From assembly GCA_902805475.1 (NCBI GenBank), contig CADCSX010000023.1, positions 2,480,001-2,544,000 on the forward strand: DNA of 64,000 nt, given 5' to 3'. Below the pieces are notes generated by a model. That model was not told the DNA's origin and made no database searches. It was given only the letters and a program-made list of their open reading frames with translations. The translations under genes were made by a program, and so were the position numbers. Source of the stretch: Entonaema liquescens (taxonomy: Eukaryota; Ascomycota; Sordariomycetes; Xylariales; Xylariaceae). Shown here one piece after another: positions 24,758 through 35,560 of the stretch. Numbering within the stretch: the stretch's first letter is position 1; each line of letters begins with the position of its first letter.

Positions 24758-26980
24758 ATGGAGGAAGTAACGAAACATATTGACACACTAGTTAAAGACG
24801 TCCTCCCTCAGAAACCACATTACCTGTCACTGGACACGACGCGCCGGTACCGACCACACGCGGATGATAAGAGATTAGAAGAACAGGATATCAGACCCCT
24901 CCAGTACACGACCTTTGTCAGTGACGCAGAGCGTGGCGTGCTTCTGACCAGGGCATACTTTGACGTGCAGGAAGAACCTTTAAATTCAGTCAGCGCGGTC
25001 GACACCCTAACGCCACGAAGAACCGATCCGAGCAAACCAAAAACAAAACTCTCCCTGAAAGACTATAAGAACAGAAAAAAGTCTCCCGACGGCGAAGAAA
25101 CGCCCAAATCAATAGCGCAACACCCGAAGACGAATGCGCCACCAAAGAAGAAATTAGATCCTACTGCGAAAGAGACGGAGGATCGCCGTGTTATTAAGAA
25201 AGAAATTCCCGACACAAACCCTAGCATGAGGCCTGAGGCGCGTCGTCCTCGTAGTCCCTCGCCGGATAGGAAAAGACGGGTTATAGAGGCTGAGCAGGAT
25301 CCCAAGCCAGTTAAGCGGAGCAAGGTTGAAAGCTCTACGCCAAACTCTATAAGCTCACGTTCCCATAAGGACAGCGCTCAGAAGCCCGAGCGACAGTTAG
25401 CTTCTGACAGGAAGCTTCTCAAAGATTTAAAAGGCACACAGACCACCAACGGGAAACCGACACTAAACAGCACAGGAAATAGAGGTGTATCTCCCAGACC
25501 TCCCAGTTCCCAAGTAAATGGTTCCCAAAAGGTTGTCAGGAATAGAGACGGACCAGATAAGAAGATAGAAAGCAACTCGACCTCGAAGGCGCCTTACGTA
25601 CCCCCATTATTATCTCCGATTGATATATCAGACTACATGGACGACTCCAAGCCGTCGCGGCCTAGCCCTAAGAAGAAACCGGCGGATTCGAATAGCTTAA
25701 AACCGCCTTCGAAGAAAAACCGAGAAGACCGCGATCCGTCTCCCAGCCCTAGGAAGCGAAAGGTTCCGCCCCTTCTCTCTCCGACACTACCACCTATTGT
25801 ATTAGAGGAGTTGGCGAAGACAAAGTCGGCTCCTTCTAAGGACTCGAGCCAAAGAAGCAGTCAAATCGCTTCCGACTCTCCTAATGGTCAGAAAAAGGCG
25901 GCAAAGCCTTCGAAGCGCGAAGATACCATACACGTGGAAAGCGGTAAAGGGCAACGGGAGTCGCTTATAGTTACATTAAAGTACAAGAAGCGAAATGCAA
26001 AGACGATAGAACGGCTCTTAAATTTGCCCCCCGGTGGCAGGAAGAAGAGCGACTTATTAAGAAAAGATGAGCGCGCTGCTCGCGATCGTTCCGATAGCTT
26101 GGAACCCGGTACTGCACGTAAGCGACCCGCGGCGGATCCTCCTAGCGAAGCGATCAAACGACCAAAAGCCTTAGAAAATCCAAGACCGTCTACACCGCCG
26201 GGACGGTCGTCTGCGATGACACGGGCTGCATCCAATAGCTCTCAAGTTGGTACCCCAGGAGTTACAAATGGTCTCACTCCAGTTGTGCAGCCACCCGAAC
26301 GCCGCCGTCCACCTGTAGACCCAGAAAAGCTGCAAAGGTTACAGTCGAGAGCCTTGAATTTCATTAGGCTTGGTACCCAGTTGAAACATGAACGAGATGC
26401 GGTGTTGAAGAATCCAACGGAAGGGGTCTCGGAACGCGATCGCCAAGTAGCTATCGCTGCTGGCGTCCAGTGTGTAGTGTCGTTTCTCCTTGGCTTCAAA
26501 CTTCAAAGTGATGCCTCTGACCTCGAACGCAAACGAACTTCGACCCGGTCAATGCGAGAACTATTATTATTATTTCGAGTAACAAGATCAGACTGCGCAA
26601 GACATAATGCGCTAACTGCGCTAGTACTACGGCTCCAAGGTATCTGTCTCGTGCATATTGGTCGCATAATGTGGTCGTACCCTACCGATTCCGAGCTCGC
26701 AACCCAGATCGTCGCAAACTGCAAGGAACAACAGGAAATCTGGCATCAGGCTGATAGCGCACGTAGAGCTATGGGTGTATACGACGGAAGCTCCAAATCA
26801 GACGATGGAGGCTCGATAGGCAAGCTCATAGATCGCCTTGGACCATGGTCGATACCTGAGGAAGCTGTACCGGTCACCCTTGATGTCTTGCGCAAGATCA
26901 TGCAAGCTAACGGCCCATGGAAGCCAGCAGAGTCTCTAACTAAACTGGGACATTCCACAACAAACGGAATTTCTGCCTGA
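24758..26980 (+). CDS. large basic, mostly disordered protein with conserved-looking ends
   Basis: A single-exon frame of 740 codons with its ATG in a good context (ACCATGG). I do not recognise a named family. The first 75 residues look folded. A KLSLKDYKNRK block lies at residues 97-107, then about 300 residues of Ser/Pro/Lys-rich disorder with repeated LLSP and SPxxKRK motifs suggesting a nuclear phosphoprotein. A second short ordered block (SLIVTLKYKKRNAKTIERLL, near residues 401-420) precedes more disorder. Residues from about 520 to 730 form a predicted all-helical domain (LQRLQSRALNFIRLGTQLK and onward). A transcription- or chromatin-linked role is a guess from composition. Confidence 0.8.
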   Translation: MEEVTKHIDTLVKDVLPQKPHYLSLDTTRRYRPHADDKRLEEQDIRPLQYTTFVSDAERGVLLTRAYFDVQEEPLNSVSAVDTLTPRRTDPSKPKTKLSLKDYKNRKKSPDGEETPKSIAQHPKTNAPPKKKLDPTAKETEDRRVIKKEIPDTNPSMRPEARRPRSPSPDRKRRVIEAEQDPKPVKRSKVESSTPNSISSRSHKDSAQKPERQLASDRKLLKDLKGTQTTNGKPTLNSTGNRGVSPRPPSSQVNGSQKVVRNRDGPDKKIESNSTSKAPYVPPLLSPIDISDYMDDSKPSRPSPKKKPADSNSLKPPSKKNREDRDPSPSPRKRKVPPLLSPTLPPIVLEELAKTKSAPSKDSSQRSSQIASDSPNGQKKAAKPSKREDTIHVESGKGQRESLIVTLKYKKRNAKTIERLLNLPPGGRKKSDLLRKDERAARDRSDSLEPGTARKRPAADPPSEAIKRPKALENPRPSTPPGRSSAMTRAASNSSQVGTPGVTNGLTPVVQPPERRRPPVDPEKLQRLQSRALNFIRLGTQLKHERDAVLKNPTEGVSERDRQVAIAAGVQCVVSFLLGFKLQSDASDLERKRTSTRSMRELLLLFRVTRSDCARHNALTALVLRLQGICLVHIGRIMWSYPTDSELATQIVANCKEQQEIWHQADSARRAMGVYDGSSKSDDGGSIGKLIDRLGPWSIPEEAVPVTLDVLRKIMQANGPWKPAESLTKLGHSTTNGISA

Positions 26981-27984
26981 TACTAGAGCCAAGATTAGGG
27001 TTACCAAAGAGACATACGGTCTTTACGGCAGAACCAATTCTTATCCTAATGTATATTACGAACCATGATTTCTACGACATGATACCAAAACTCTTGCCTT
27101 CCTTCCACCTCTGCAGCAATAATCCTTCCAAAGTTTGGGTAATTAGGACGTGAGGATATCGGTCGAGGGCGACCCGGAGTGTCATGCGGCGTCTCGCTGG
27201 AACAAACGGAGCAAGGGGTTGGTTTTGTGACATCGTATACAGGTGCAGCATCTTATGGAACATACCTGGATTGATTTTATGCGCGTGATTTATATCTATC
27301 TGCCGGATAGGCAGGCGAGGAGGTACAGAGAGAGAAGAAAAAAAAAAGCTAGATGAACTGGCGTTTCATAGGAGAAAGCAAACGGAGGGTATCAAGACGG
27401 ATGCTTGGCCCCCTCCCTTTTCTGAGCGTTGGCCGTTTGTGTATTCTGTTTGTCTTTTTATCTCGCAGTCGTACTTCGATGATATCCCGCCGGCGCGGCC
27501 GAGCAAAATGGTATTTTGAATGACTACCTACTTAATTCATTTGGCCATGTTCTTGTTGTGCTGTGTTATGGTGTGTTATGTTACAAAGTTCCGTGTAAGG
27601 TGTATCGTTGTATGTTGATAGACTCTTGATGATGGCAATGTGATGATGCTCAAGAGTTTACATAGTCCAAGTAGAGAACAAGTTCTGTTCGTTTTCTAAT
27701 ATAGTTGAATACTCCAAGACCCTTGCTTAAGTCAACTTGGTAAACGAGGTCTATGAAATGTTTTGGCTATTGAAGATTAGGGAGGTGGGGGTTACTGAAG
27801 TATACGCGATACCAGATTCTAGAAGAGTAAGAATAGAAATGTCATAAAGATTGAGGACGCCGTGGACTATTATATTTTCAAAATTATAGCTTACAGCCCT
27901 AAAAGCCTAATCGTACATCGTACTCAAACCATCACACTAACGCCGTGGTATCATTTGTTTTGCGACCCCGATAAGACCTCGCAA
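26981..27984. other. convergent 3' flank
   Basis: No gene found. Contains 3' UTRs of the 740-residue protein gene and LIN1, with an A-run near 27339. Confidence 0.6.
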
Positions 27985-29294
27985 TCATACAAAGTCAGCT
28001 AGGCGAGTCCAACCCTCCTCGCCTGCCTCCCTGAATTCAACACCTTCCCCAAAGTAGCCCGCATCTTGCCAGGCCTTCATCGTAGGCCCATCAAAGGGGC
28101 CCTGCTTATCCGCGTTGTCTCGACCATCAATCCACCGGAATTCCCACATCTTGGTCGTAGGCGCTGCTTTCGGCTCCTTTTGTGGTTCTACCCAGGGCTC
28201 GTCGGCTTCGCGTGTATATTCTCGAACTAGACGTTCTCGTTCCCTCTCGTATATATCCGGCCGATCTCTCCCCAAGAGCCTATCTGCTGCCTCTGTAATA
28301 GCATCGATAGCCTCTTTGATACGTGTCTGCTCGGGGTCTTCTGGCGCTTTCTCGGCATCCACCTCCATAGCCTCCGGTTTTTGCTTCTTCTGCTTCCACT
28401 TGGGGACTTTCTTGGTTTTCGTCTGGCCCCGGCCGAGCCTGGCAAGGGCTTCTAATGGTGTTTCGCCGCGCTCCAGGTGTAGAATCAGCGACTTGAGAAG
28501 CTCGGATGTTAACACGCTATCCTCTTCCTTGCGCTTTTGCCGCTGCTCGGCCTCTCGCTTTCGTGGGCTTCGGCGGCTTTCTTCATGTCCTTCTTGCTGA
28601 CGCCTTCGAGCCACCGGTCGTGCACGGCGTCTGGATCTACAGCCTTGCGCACGAAGTTACCGGCCTCGTCGAATCGCCCTTCCTCGTTCTCGGCTTTCAA
28701 GTTGAAAGCTTCGACTTTAGGGGCGTGCTTCTTGAGACCACCGGCACCGACCTCCTCGTCGATGCCTTCTTCTTGTATCGCGAGCTCTATTGTCTCTTCG
28801 TCGTCATCGCCTGAGGATTCCTCGCCTAGGTGCACGTGTCCGCCGGATTTGGACTCTGCTTCTTGGCCTTCGATTTGTGCGGTATCCACGAAACTGACCT
28901 CTTTACTCTTCTTCCCTGTTGAATAATCTACAGTGTCATCTTTTTCATCTCCGTCCTCATCGGCCGCAAACATGTCATCCATGTCCTCGTCATCTTTCTT
29001 TGTTTTAGATTTCGACGCGTGTAGTGTGCCCAGCTCTTCGCGATCGGAATCCGAGTCGTATCCATCAATGTTCACAGCACCACGTTTCGTCGCTGCGCTT
29101 CCACGGATAACGTCCGCATCGGCTGCCAGGTAGTTGTCAGTCTCGTCTTCTTCTTCTTCTTCCGCGTCAGGTGCGAGCGCAGACGGATTCCGCATGTCGA
29201 ACTTGACTTTCTTATTATTAGGTTCGGCATGATGTGTTCGCGCGTAGTTTTCGCCGGCACGCTTGGGGCGCGCCGCGCTGAATCTAGTGGCCAT
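27985..29294 (-). CDS. LIN1: Lin1/CD2BP2-like GYF-domain protein (one frameshift, probably a sequence error)
   Basis: Lin1 is the fungal relative of human CD2BP2/U5-52K, a component linked to the U5 snRNP. The long acidic N-terminal part starts MATRFSAARPKRAG and carries NIDGYDSDSD. The middle has RFDEAGNFVRKAVDPDAVHDRW, typical of the family. The C-terminus is a GYF domain: W-F-W, then GPFDG, a Met-Lys-x-Trp and AGYF, which binds proline-rich peptides. The frame breaks at about 28559-28561, where one T (A on the coding strand) is missing from a homopolymer between ...KKAAEAHE and REAEQRQKRKEED. Adding it gives 437 codons. The upstream in-frame methionine at 29339 is disfavoured because the family starts near MATRF. 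It is divergent to UFD1. Confidence 0.9.
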
Positions 29295-29878
29295 TGTGAC
29301 TGCGATGGTGAGGGTATCGTGGGTTATGTAGAAGTACAAGTTTTGAATTGAGGCAGAAGCTCCAATCGCAGTTCGAATCCAATATGACGTTGGAATTTGC
29401 CCCTGTTTTTATAGCTGCAGCTCATCCGGCGGGGCATTAAGCTACCGTGTGCCGAGCTACCAAGCCTACCTAAGATATAGGTAAGTACTATGGGGCCATA
29501 TTTAGTGGCTGTCTGATCTCTTTAGTGGTACCCACGAGGTTACCTAAAGAGGTACACACCTAAGGCGGGAAATACCCCTGACGGATTAATACTCACGCCG
29601 AAGTTTCGTCATAAGCAGTTGCCTTCCGGATAGATGACCTGTATGACCTGTAGCTCGGAGGAAGGTCCAGCAGCTTCTGTGAAGTGTTTATAGGAAACTT
29701 CGGAACAAGAAAAAGAGTCCACTTCATGTTTTCTTCGGACTATTCACCATCTCTAAATTTACCTATTCTTTTAAACGTCTCCATCCATCTCCTGTCCTGA
29801 ATCCTTTTTACCTATCTTTCAAAACAAATAACTAAACTAAAAGGTAGTTAATTATCCCAAATAAAACCCCACCTCGTT
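29295..29878. promoter_or_regulatory. bidirectional promoter region, LIN1 and UFD1
   Basis: Only 584 bp separate the two start codons, so both core promoters and leaders must fit here. No TATA box is obvious. A short CT-rich stretch lies before UFD1 and a tandem GGTACC/TAGGTA-type palindrome set lies near 29460-29560. Confidence 0.55.
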
Positions 29879-31175
29879 ATGGTTAGTTACACACCCGGCC
29901 CTTTGTTCCGATCTCTGGATCTCTGGATCTCTACTGACCACAACTCTTTTTGTAGTACCGTGGATTCGACTCTTTTGACGTTGACGACCCGGCCACTATG
30001 TCGTACATGGCCCGATCCGGAATGATGCGCGGCCCGGCCATGCGCCGCTTTGACGAGTACTTCCGCTGCTACCCGATCATCATGGCGCCCGGAACCGAGA
30101 GACCAGAACTGAATTATGGTTCCAAGATCTTCCTACCGCCGTCCGCCCTCCAGAAAATATCTCAGCTACACGTACAGTGGCCCCTTATGATGGAGCTGGT
30201 AAACGGCGAGAAGGAGCGGCAGACACATGCGGGTGTGCTAGAGTTCGTGGCGGAAGAAGGCAGAGCGTACATACCACAATGGGTTGGTTTTAATACGAAC
30301 ATCAGAGTGGAGTAATCGTAACTAACGGGGTTTAGATGATGCAAACGCTACAACTGGACGTCGGTGACATGATCCAGATAAAATCGACATCACTGGAGCT
30401 GGCTAAGATGGTTAAGCTACAACCTCAGTCGACCAACTTCCTTGACATTAGCGATCCCAAGGCCGTTTTGGAGAAGGCATTCCGGAACTTTGCTACTTTA
30501 ACCAAGGGCGACGTTTTCAACTTCGAGTATAATGACGAGGTTTACGAAGTGGCTGTCTTAGAGGTGAAACCGGAGACGGAGAAGATGGGTGTCTGTATGA
30601 TAGAGACTGATGTCTCGGTCGAGTTTGCACCACCGGTAGGATACGTCGAACCGCAGAAGGGCAGCGGCACTAGTACGCCGAGAAGTACGAGGGGTGGTCT
30701 ACCCGCTGGCGGGCTCATGCATCCCCAAGGTACCATGGCGCAATCTATCAACTACGATGCGATAGCCCCCAACAGCACAACGGCTGCGACCGGAGCCAGA
30801 GCAATTTCATCTCATTTCCTAAATGAGGGTCACAAGCTGAACGCCAAGAAGGGTTCGAAGGCCCCAACACCGAAACCCACAACCCCTGTTGCCGGTACTT
30901 CCACAAACGCGGTGCCCGTTCCGCGAAGACGGACGAATGGCCCCATGCCTCTTCGACTACCCCCGAACAAGCTGTTCTTCGGTTACGAAGTCAAACCCGT
31001 TAAGACTGACGCAGATAAGGAGGCAGATAAAGAGAATGCAAGTAAACCACACTTCGCGGGACAAGGTCAGACTCTTAGAGGGGCAGTCAAGCGGAAGGGC
31101 GAGGGAGACGACAAGGGCAAGGCGCCCGAGAAGAAGCCCGACGAGGGGCGTCGGCTTGATGGACGAAAGGCATGA
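29879..31175 (+). CDS. UFD1: ubiquitin fusion degradation protein 1 (Ufd1)
   Basis: Ufd1 pairs with Npl4 to recruit ubiquitylated clients to the Cdc48/p97 segregase in ER-associated degradation. The Ufd1 fold is plain: RRFDEYFRCYPIIMAPG, KIFLPPSALQKIS, then YIPQW|MMQTLQLDVGDMIQIKS and LTKGDVFNFEYND. Exons are 29879..29881 (the ATG only), 29956..30282 and 30336..31175, giving 389 residues. Intron 1 (74 nt, GTTAGT...TGTAG) joins ATG to TACCGTGGATTCGAC in frame. Intron 2 (53 nt, GTTGGT, branch ACTAAC, TTTAG) falls exactly between W and MMQ. If the ATG-only exon is wrong, translation would start at 29998. The C-terminal third is disordered and Lys/Pro-rich, ending after KRKGEGDDKGKAPEKKP. Confidence 0.92.
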
Positions 31176-32202
31176 TGATATGAGGCTAAGGGTATACTAG
31201 GCGTTTATGGAGTTTATAGATAATCCCGAGGGCCTGGTAAATTAATGTGACGACTACGATATTTTCATACATTATTGACATTATCAAGTCACAACATTTG
31301 ACGGTGCTGCTGGTTTGGCTTTGCCGTAAGCTTCAGTCCGACGCATAACGGAAATAATGTGTTCGCGCAGATTCTACAAGGAATGATCCCCAAATAAAAC
31401 TATGCATCATCATGAAAATCAGACGGATAGATTAAACCTAAGGGGCGTTGATATTGACTACCAAGTATAGCCTAGGGACGTATGGACGAAAATGCAAGAA
31501 TTGATGAAAGATGTTCTAGAGACTCTAAAATGATGGTATGAGTACCTGAACCCAATACCCCTGAGTCCGACCTAAAGGATGTTAAAAAGTACAAAAACAC
31601 AATAAATAGCCCCTGCAGTTTGGAGACGTTGCTGTTTACTGATATCGACCATAGACTTCTATCCTAAGGGCATCATTAATACGTAATGGTCCATGGGCGT
31701 GTAGTGGTCCTTCATAACAACAATAGGTAGTGGATACACGTAATACTTCAGAGACATTATCGAGGCCGACGTTGCCGAAGCTGTTAGGTTTTTAGATGAG
31801 ATATCTAGGACACCTTCAGTACGCATAGTCGTAAGCTTTCATGCTTCCAGCTCTACCTTTGGATAGAAGCTGGTTGTTGAATGTCTAACATCGTGATAGT
31901 CACAATGAAGGCCGCCCGACTTTGGACCTAAGGTGGTTAAATATCCGGCATACAGCAACAACTTTCTAGGTTTAGAGGTCCCGGCCGTTGATGGGGGCTA
32001 AGGTGGACAAAAGGGGAAAGCTGAGATAGTAACTATAGGTTTAAGCACAGCGATTTAATCATGACTTCAATACATGCACATGGAGAGCGTGTCACGCAGA
32101 TTAAGGTAGATAATAGCTGTTAAATGCGTGTATTGTGTTTTGAGACTTGCTAGGTTTTATATACATCGTAGCTACGGATATACAAGGCTCGACTTAGACA
32201 AT
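31176..32202. other. convergent 3' flank of UFD1 and polygalacturonase
   Basis: About 1 kb, no supported gene on either strand. Confidence 0.6.
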
Positions 32203-33291
32203 CTAGCAAGAAGCGCTCGAGGGGACGTTGGAGCACTTGGTGCTCTTCTTGCCGCCAGAAACGCTGACGCCCGACCAGTTCCAGTTGCTGCAAGAGCCCT
32301 TACCGCAGAGAACGTACACATTGGTAGCGCCCTTCGCAACAGTACCGGTAACCTTGTTAAGCTTGACATTGGTAATCGGGACACCAGTAGTGGGTTTGCC
32401 GGTGGGGCTGCCGTTCTCGTAGTCCTGCTGGATGACGATGCCGTACTTGGAGATGTTGCTGAGCTTGATGTCCGAGTACGTGATGTTGTTGACGACGCCC
32501 GTCGCGCCCGACACCGTCTTGATGCGCACGCCGTTCTGCGAGTTGCTGATGGTCGACCCGGAGATCAACACGTTGCGCACCTCGTTGTTCTTGCGCCCGC
32601 CTACGGACCCGATGCTCAGACCGTGGCCCCCAGAGCACGTGCCCCCCGTGAACTCGATGTTCGTGCCCGAGTTCACCGCCAGGCAATCGTCCTGGTTCTT
32701 GACGTTCGCGCCGATGATCTTCACGCCGTCGGAGGAACCGACGTCGAAGGCGTCCGTGTTGTGCCCGCCCTGAGAGTCGCCGGCCGAGTTGTCGATCGTG
32801 ATGTGGTCGAGAGTCAGATCCTTGGCGCCGTTGATGGAGAAGCCGTGGACGGGGGTGTTCTTGACGTTGAGGCCGCTGATGGTCGACGACTTCAGGTTGT
32901 GCGCGTAGAAGAACTTGGGCTTCTTCTTGCCGCCGTTGCCGCCCTTTCCGTCCCACCATTTCGCGCCCTGGCCGTCGATAACGTGGCCGTTGGCGCCCTT
33001 GACGGTGATCTTGGTTCCGGACACGCTGATTAAGGGGCCCTCCCACTCCTTGTAGCCGAAGGTCGTGGTGCCTTGGAAGGTGACGGTTGTTCCATCGCTG
33101 AGGCTGGTCAGATCAAGAGTCTTTCCAGCCGGAACGGTGATGCCGTTGAGGACGATGTTCGAGCAGGACTTCTTCTTAGACGCCAAAGTGTCTATAGAAG
33201 TGAAAGTGCAAGTACCGGCTCTCTCGTTGAGAACGGAGCCCGGGGCCGCGAGGGCCAGAGTGGCGAGACCAAGAACCGCAAGGTTATGCAT
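32203..33291 (-). CDS. secreted endopolygalacturonase, GH28
   Basis: This enzyme hydrolyses internal alpha-1,4 bonds of polygalacturonate in plant cell-wall pectin. It is an intronless 362-residue frame, the usual size for fungal endo-PGs. A signal peptide spans about residues 1-16 (MHNLAVLGLATLALAA), with a likely short propeptide ending NER|AGTCTFTS. The right-handed beta-helix carries the GH28 catalytic set: NTDAFD (D180), QDDCLAVNSG (D201, D202), GGHGLSIGS (H223) and GVRIKT (R256, K258), plus four C-terminal cysteines. Strong GC3 bias makes several shadow frames open on both strands. A saprotrophic or plant-associated lifestyle is suggested, not shown. Confidence 0.96.
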   Translation of the reverse strand: MHNLAVLGLATLALAAPGSVLNERAGTCTFTSIDTLASKKKSCSNIVLNGITVPAGKTLDLTSLSDGTTVTFQGTTTFGYKEWEGPLISVSGTKITVKGANGHVIDGQGAKWWDGKGGNGGKKKPKFFYAHNLKSSTISGLNVKNTPVHGFSINGAKDLTLDHITIDNSAGDSQGGHNTDAFDVGSSDGVKIIGANVKNQDDCLAVNSGTNIEFTGGTCSGGHGLSIGSVGGRKNNEVRNVLISGSTISNSQNGVRIKTVSGATGVVNNITYSDIKLSNISKYGIVIQQDYENGSPTGKPTTGVPITNVKLNKVTGTVAKGATNVYVLCGKGSCSNWNWSGVSVSGGKKSTKCSNVPSSASC

Positions 33292-34646
33292 TTTGTATCG
33301 GAGTTGCGATGTTGTTAAAGAACGAGATGTCGACTATGCGAAAAGAACGAATATATTTCTCAGCTTATAAGTAGTAAAAACGAGGGACTAGCCTAGAGAA
33401 AGAAACGAAGGACTGGTTCGAGTCGCTATGCTACCTCTACTAGCAGGATGCCATTGGTGGGAAAGTTGAGAGGCATCGACATTTTATATCTACTTGCCCC
33501 TTTTGCCAAGTGGTACGACGATCCCCGAGTTTGCATGCAAGACATGTTCGGTGATTCGCGCGGGAAACTAGTGAGACACGGGCGTGCAAGGAATGAGTTA
33601 CCCTGGTGGTGGATCTACGCCTAGATCCATGTGCCCACCGGAAGCGCCCTGGTTATTTTACATAGTATCGTGAAGAAGTTAGATCGCAGCTAGAGTTTTG
33701 GAAGACGATGAAAATACGTAGTGGTAATATCAGCTCCTCATAACGAATTCATGCAATATGACGCCTTGTGGAGGATAATATAACTTCAAGGATCATGCAG
33801 GGGCTCGCTGATCCGGAGAACACGCGGCGTACGCTACCGTTCGATTCCATGATCGAACGGCCCCTAAGCCGGATTGCGGTAGGATACCGATGGGCCGGAA
33901 ACGCTAAGCCAGGGATCCAGGATGATTCCCCACATGGCGATACGAGAAAGCTTAGCTTTGACTTCTCGAAAGAACAAATACGCTCACTTGCAGCTGAGTC
34001 TTCAGATCTAGAACGTCAGATGGGATGGTTGCAATACTAACTAATAAAGCACCAATAGGCTTTTTGAGTGGTCATTAACCCGGAACACGATGTTAACTAG
34101 TCTGGATGTTTTGATGATACCAGTCTGGCTTGAATAATGTATTATAACTACGGGCTAGAAGACTTAGAAAGGAAAGTATTGGTGGGATTTTATTGATCAT
34201 TCCATGAAGGAGAAGTCATATCGCAAAGTGAAACTGTTGCAGCTAGCTAACTCGATTATAAATCAGGTCCATGCTCATCGAATTCTTTGCAGTATCATGC
34301 ATAACAATCACAGGTCAATATTACCCCCTATGGGTGTGAGTAACTCATATGAACGCAAAGCAGAGTCGACTTAGTGTGGACGATGGTGCGAAAGTAACAC
34401 GAAAACTAGATGAAGGAAAGCTCCTGCTCGTCAGAGAACCTCGTGCTCTGCCATCCTCTTTAGAAGTGAGGGGTTGGCATGAAATGTTGTAGACGAAGAC
34501 CATGCCTCTGCTATTGGTTGGCTGGGAATATTTCAAGCATCGAAAACGTCACTATCCTCTAGTGAAGGTAGCTGTTCAGCATCACCATCGTTATAGGTAG
34601 AGAGGACCCAGAAGGGATCGAGGAGAGTCATGGGTTGGTGTTCAAG
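33292..34646. other. intergenic region upstream of polygalacturonase
   Basis: Contains the polygalacturonase promoter, with a TTATAAG-type element near 33363-33370 about 75 bp upstream of the start on the minus strand, plus one weak small frame listed separately. Nothing else is supported. Confidence 0.5.
33796..34040 (+). CDS. small hypothetical frame, 81 codons
   Basis: An ATG-initiated frame starting MQGLADPENTRRTLPFD and ending QMGWLQY. Composition is balanced and more protein-like than other small frames nearby, but there is no domain, no splice evidence and no visible promoter. It could be chance. Confidence 0.2.
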
Positions 34647-35560
34647 CTAGACTGTGGACTCACCCCAGTCCTTGTCATCCTGAGAAGGCTTGGAATCATC
34701 GCTCTCGAACTTCAGTGAGATATCTCTAGAACAATTAATTAGTTCATAATCCACTATATAATTCAGGTCTCAAGACCAATTTGTGATAATCCCTTACCCG
34801 TTCTTGGCACGCTTCTTGGGAGTCTTTGGCTCGTCGTCGTCCTCGTCGTCGTCAACTAGGGCCTTGGCCTTGCGCTTGGTACCAGGGCGGGGGCCGCGGG
34901 CAGGGCGGGCGCGGGCAGCAGCTTTTTCTTTGGCAACAGGTTGACCGGCATCGGAAGGGGAGCTGGGAGTACCAGTTTGCTGAGGTACGGCCTTCTCGTC
35001 TCTAAGCATCTTCTGAAAGTGCTGTCTATAAATATGTAAGTTAGCCTCACGTAGCAAGAAACCAAAGATCCAGTCCAAGAATAGTTGGGAAATAAGGTTG
35101 TAAAGAATTAGGCAGGAGGCAAAGCTATAGTGAAGCTATCTCGGAAGGATCAGTGCAAGATAGTTGCTGGCATAGTAATTATATTCAGATTAACTGATAG
35201 GTCTTCATCTCGGTAGTAGGATAGAGAAGGACGTCATAGTACTGTGGATTAATGAGGGCAAGAAGACGATTGACGAATGTGGTTAAGCATACGTTAGATA
35301 GGTTGCGGAGCATCGTGACCAGTATCACTTGTGACATGGAATGATAGAAAATCTTTAGGCGTTTTTGAGATGGAAATGAATAGTGAACGATGTGTATCAT
35401 ACCTCATTGCGTTTCCAGTAAATCCATAACCTAGCTGATGTAGCTTCTCTAGGATCTCTGCTTTCTGCTCTGTTGTTAACTTGGCAACCTCCCAGACGGC
35501 TTTCGAGAAGTCGCGGTAGGCCTCGAGGGACCAGGTTGATGAACCCTTCGTCTTGGGCAT
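34647..35560 (-). CDS. small Myb/SANT-like nuclear protein, subgroup A
   Basis: Three exons, 35560..35403, 35025..34798 and 34725..34647, encode about 154 residues starting MPKTKGSSTW. The first 60 residues form a three-helix Myb/SANT-like unit. Its third helix, LGYGFTGNAMRQHFQKMLR, is split by a 377-nt phase 2 intron in the arginine codon. The rest is a basic Ala/Arg/Pro-rich segment, a DDDEDDDE acidic run and KKRAKNG. Ignoring the last intron would stop translation at 34794; splicing it (72 nt, GTAAGG...TTCTAG) adds an acidic tail DISLKFESDDSK...ESTV in frame, which I prefer. It is closely related in layout to the next gene upstream. DNA binding is inferred from the fold. Confidence 0.75.
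35026..35402 (-). other. 377-nt intron at the R|QHFQ junction
   Basis: GTATGA donor and TTATAG acceptor, phase 2, splitting the arginine codon before QHFQ. The neighbouring paralogue has an intron at exactly the same codon and phase. Confidence 0.75.

Noticed and set aside
29359..29375. GTTCGAATCC as a tRNA T-loop
   Set aside because: Upstream bases do not form acceptor, D or anticodon stems.
32128..33033. 301-codon plus-strand frame opposite the polygalacturonase gene
   Set aside because: Antisense shadow with Ala/Asp/Val/Arg composition; no start context or domain.
32357..33046. 229-codon minus-strand frame inside the polygalacturonase gene
   Set aside because: Arg/Gln/His-rich shadow frame caused by high GC3 of the real gene.
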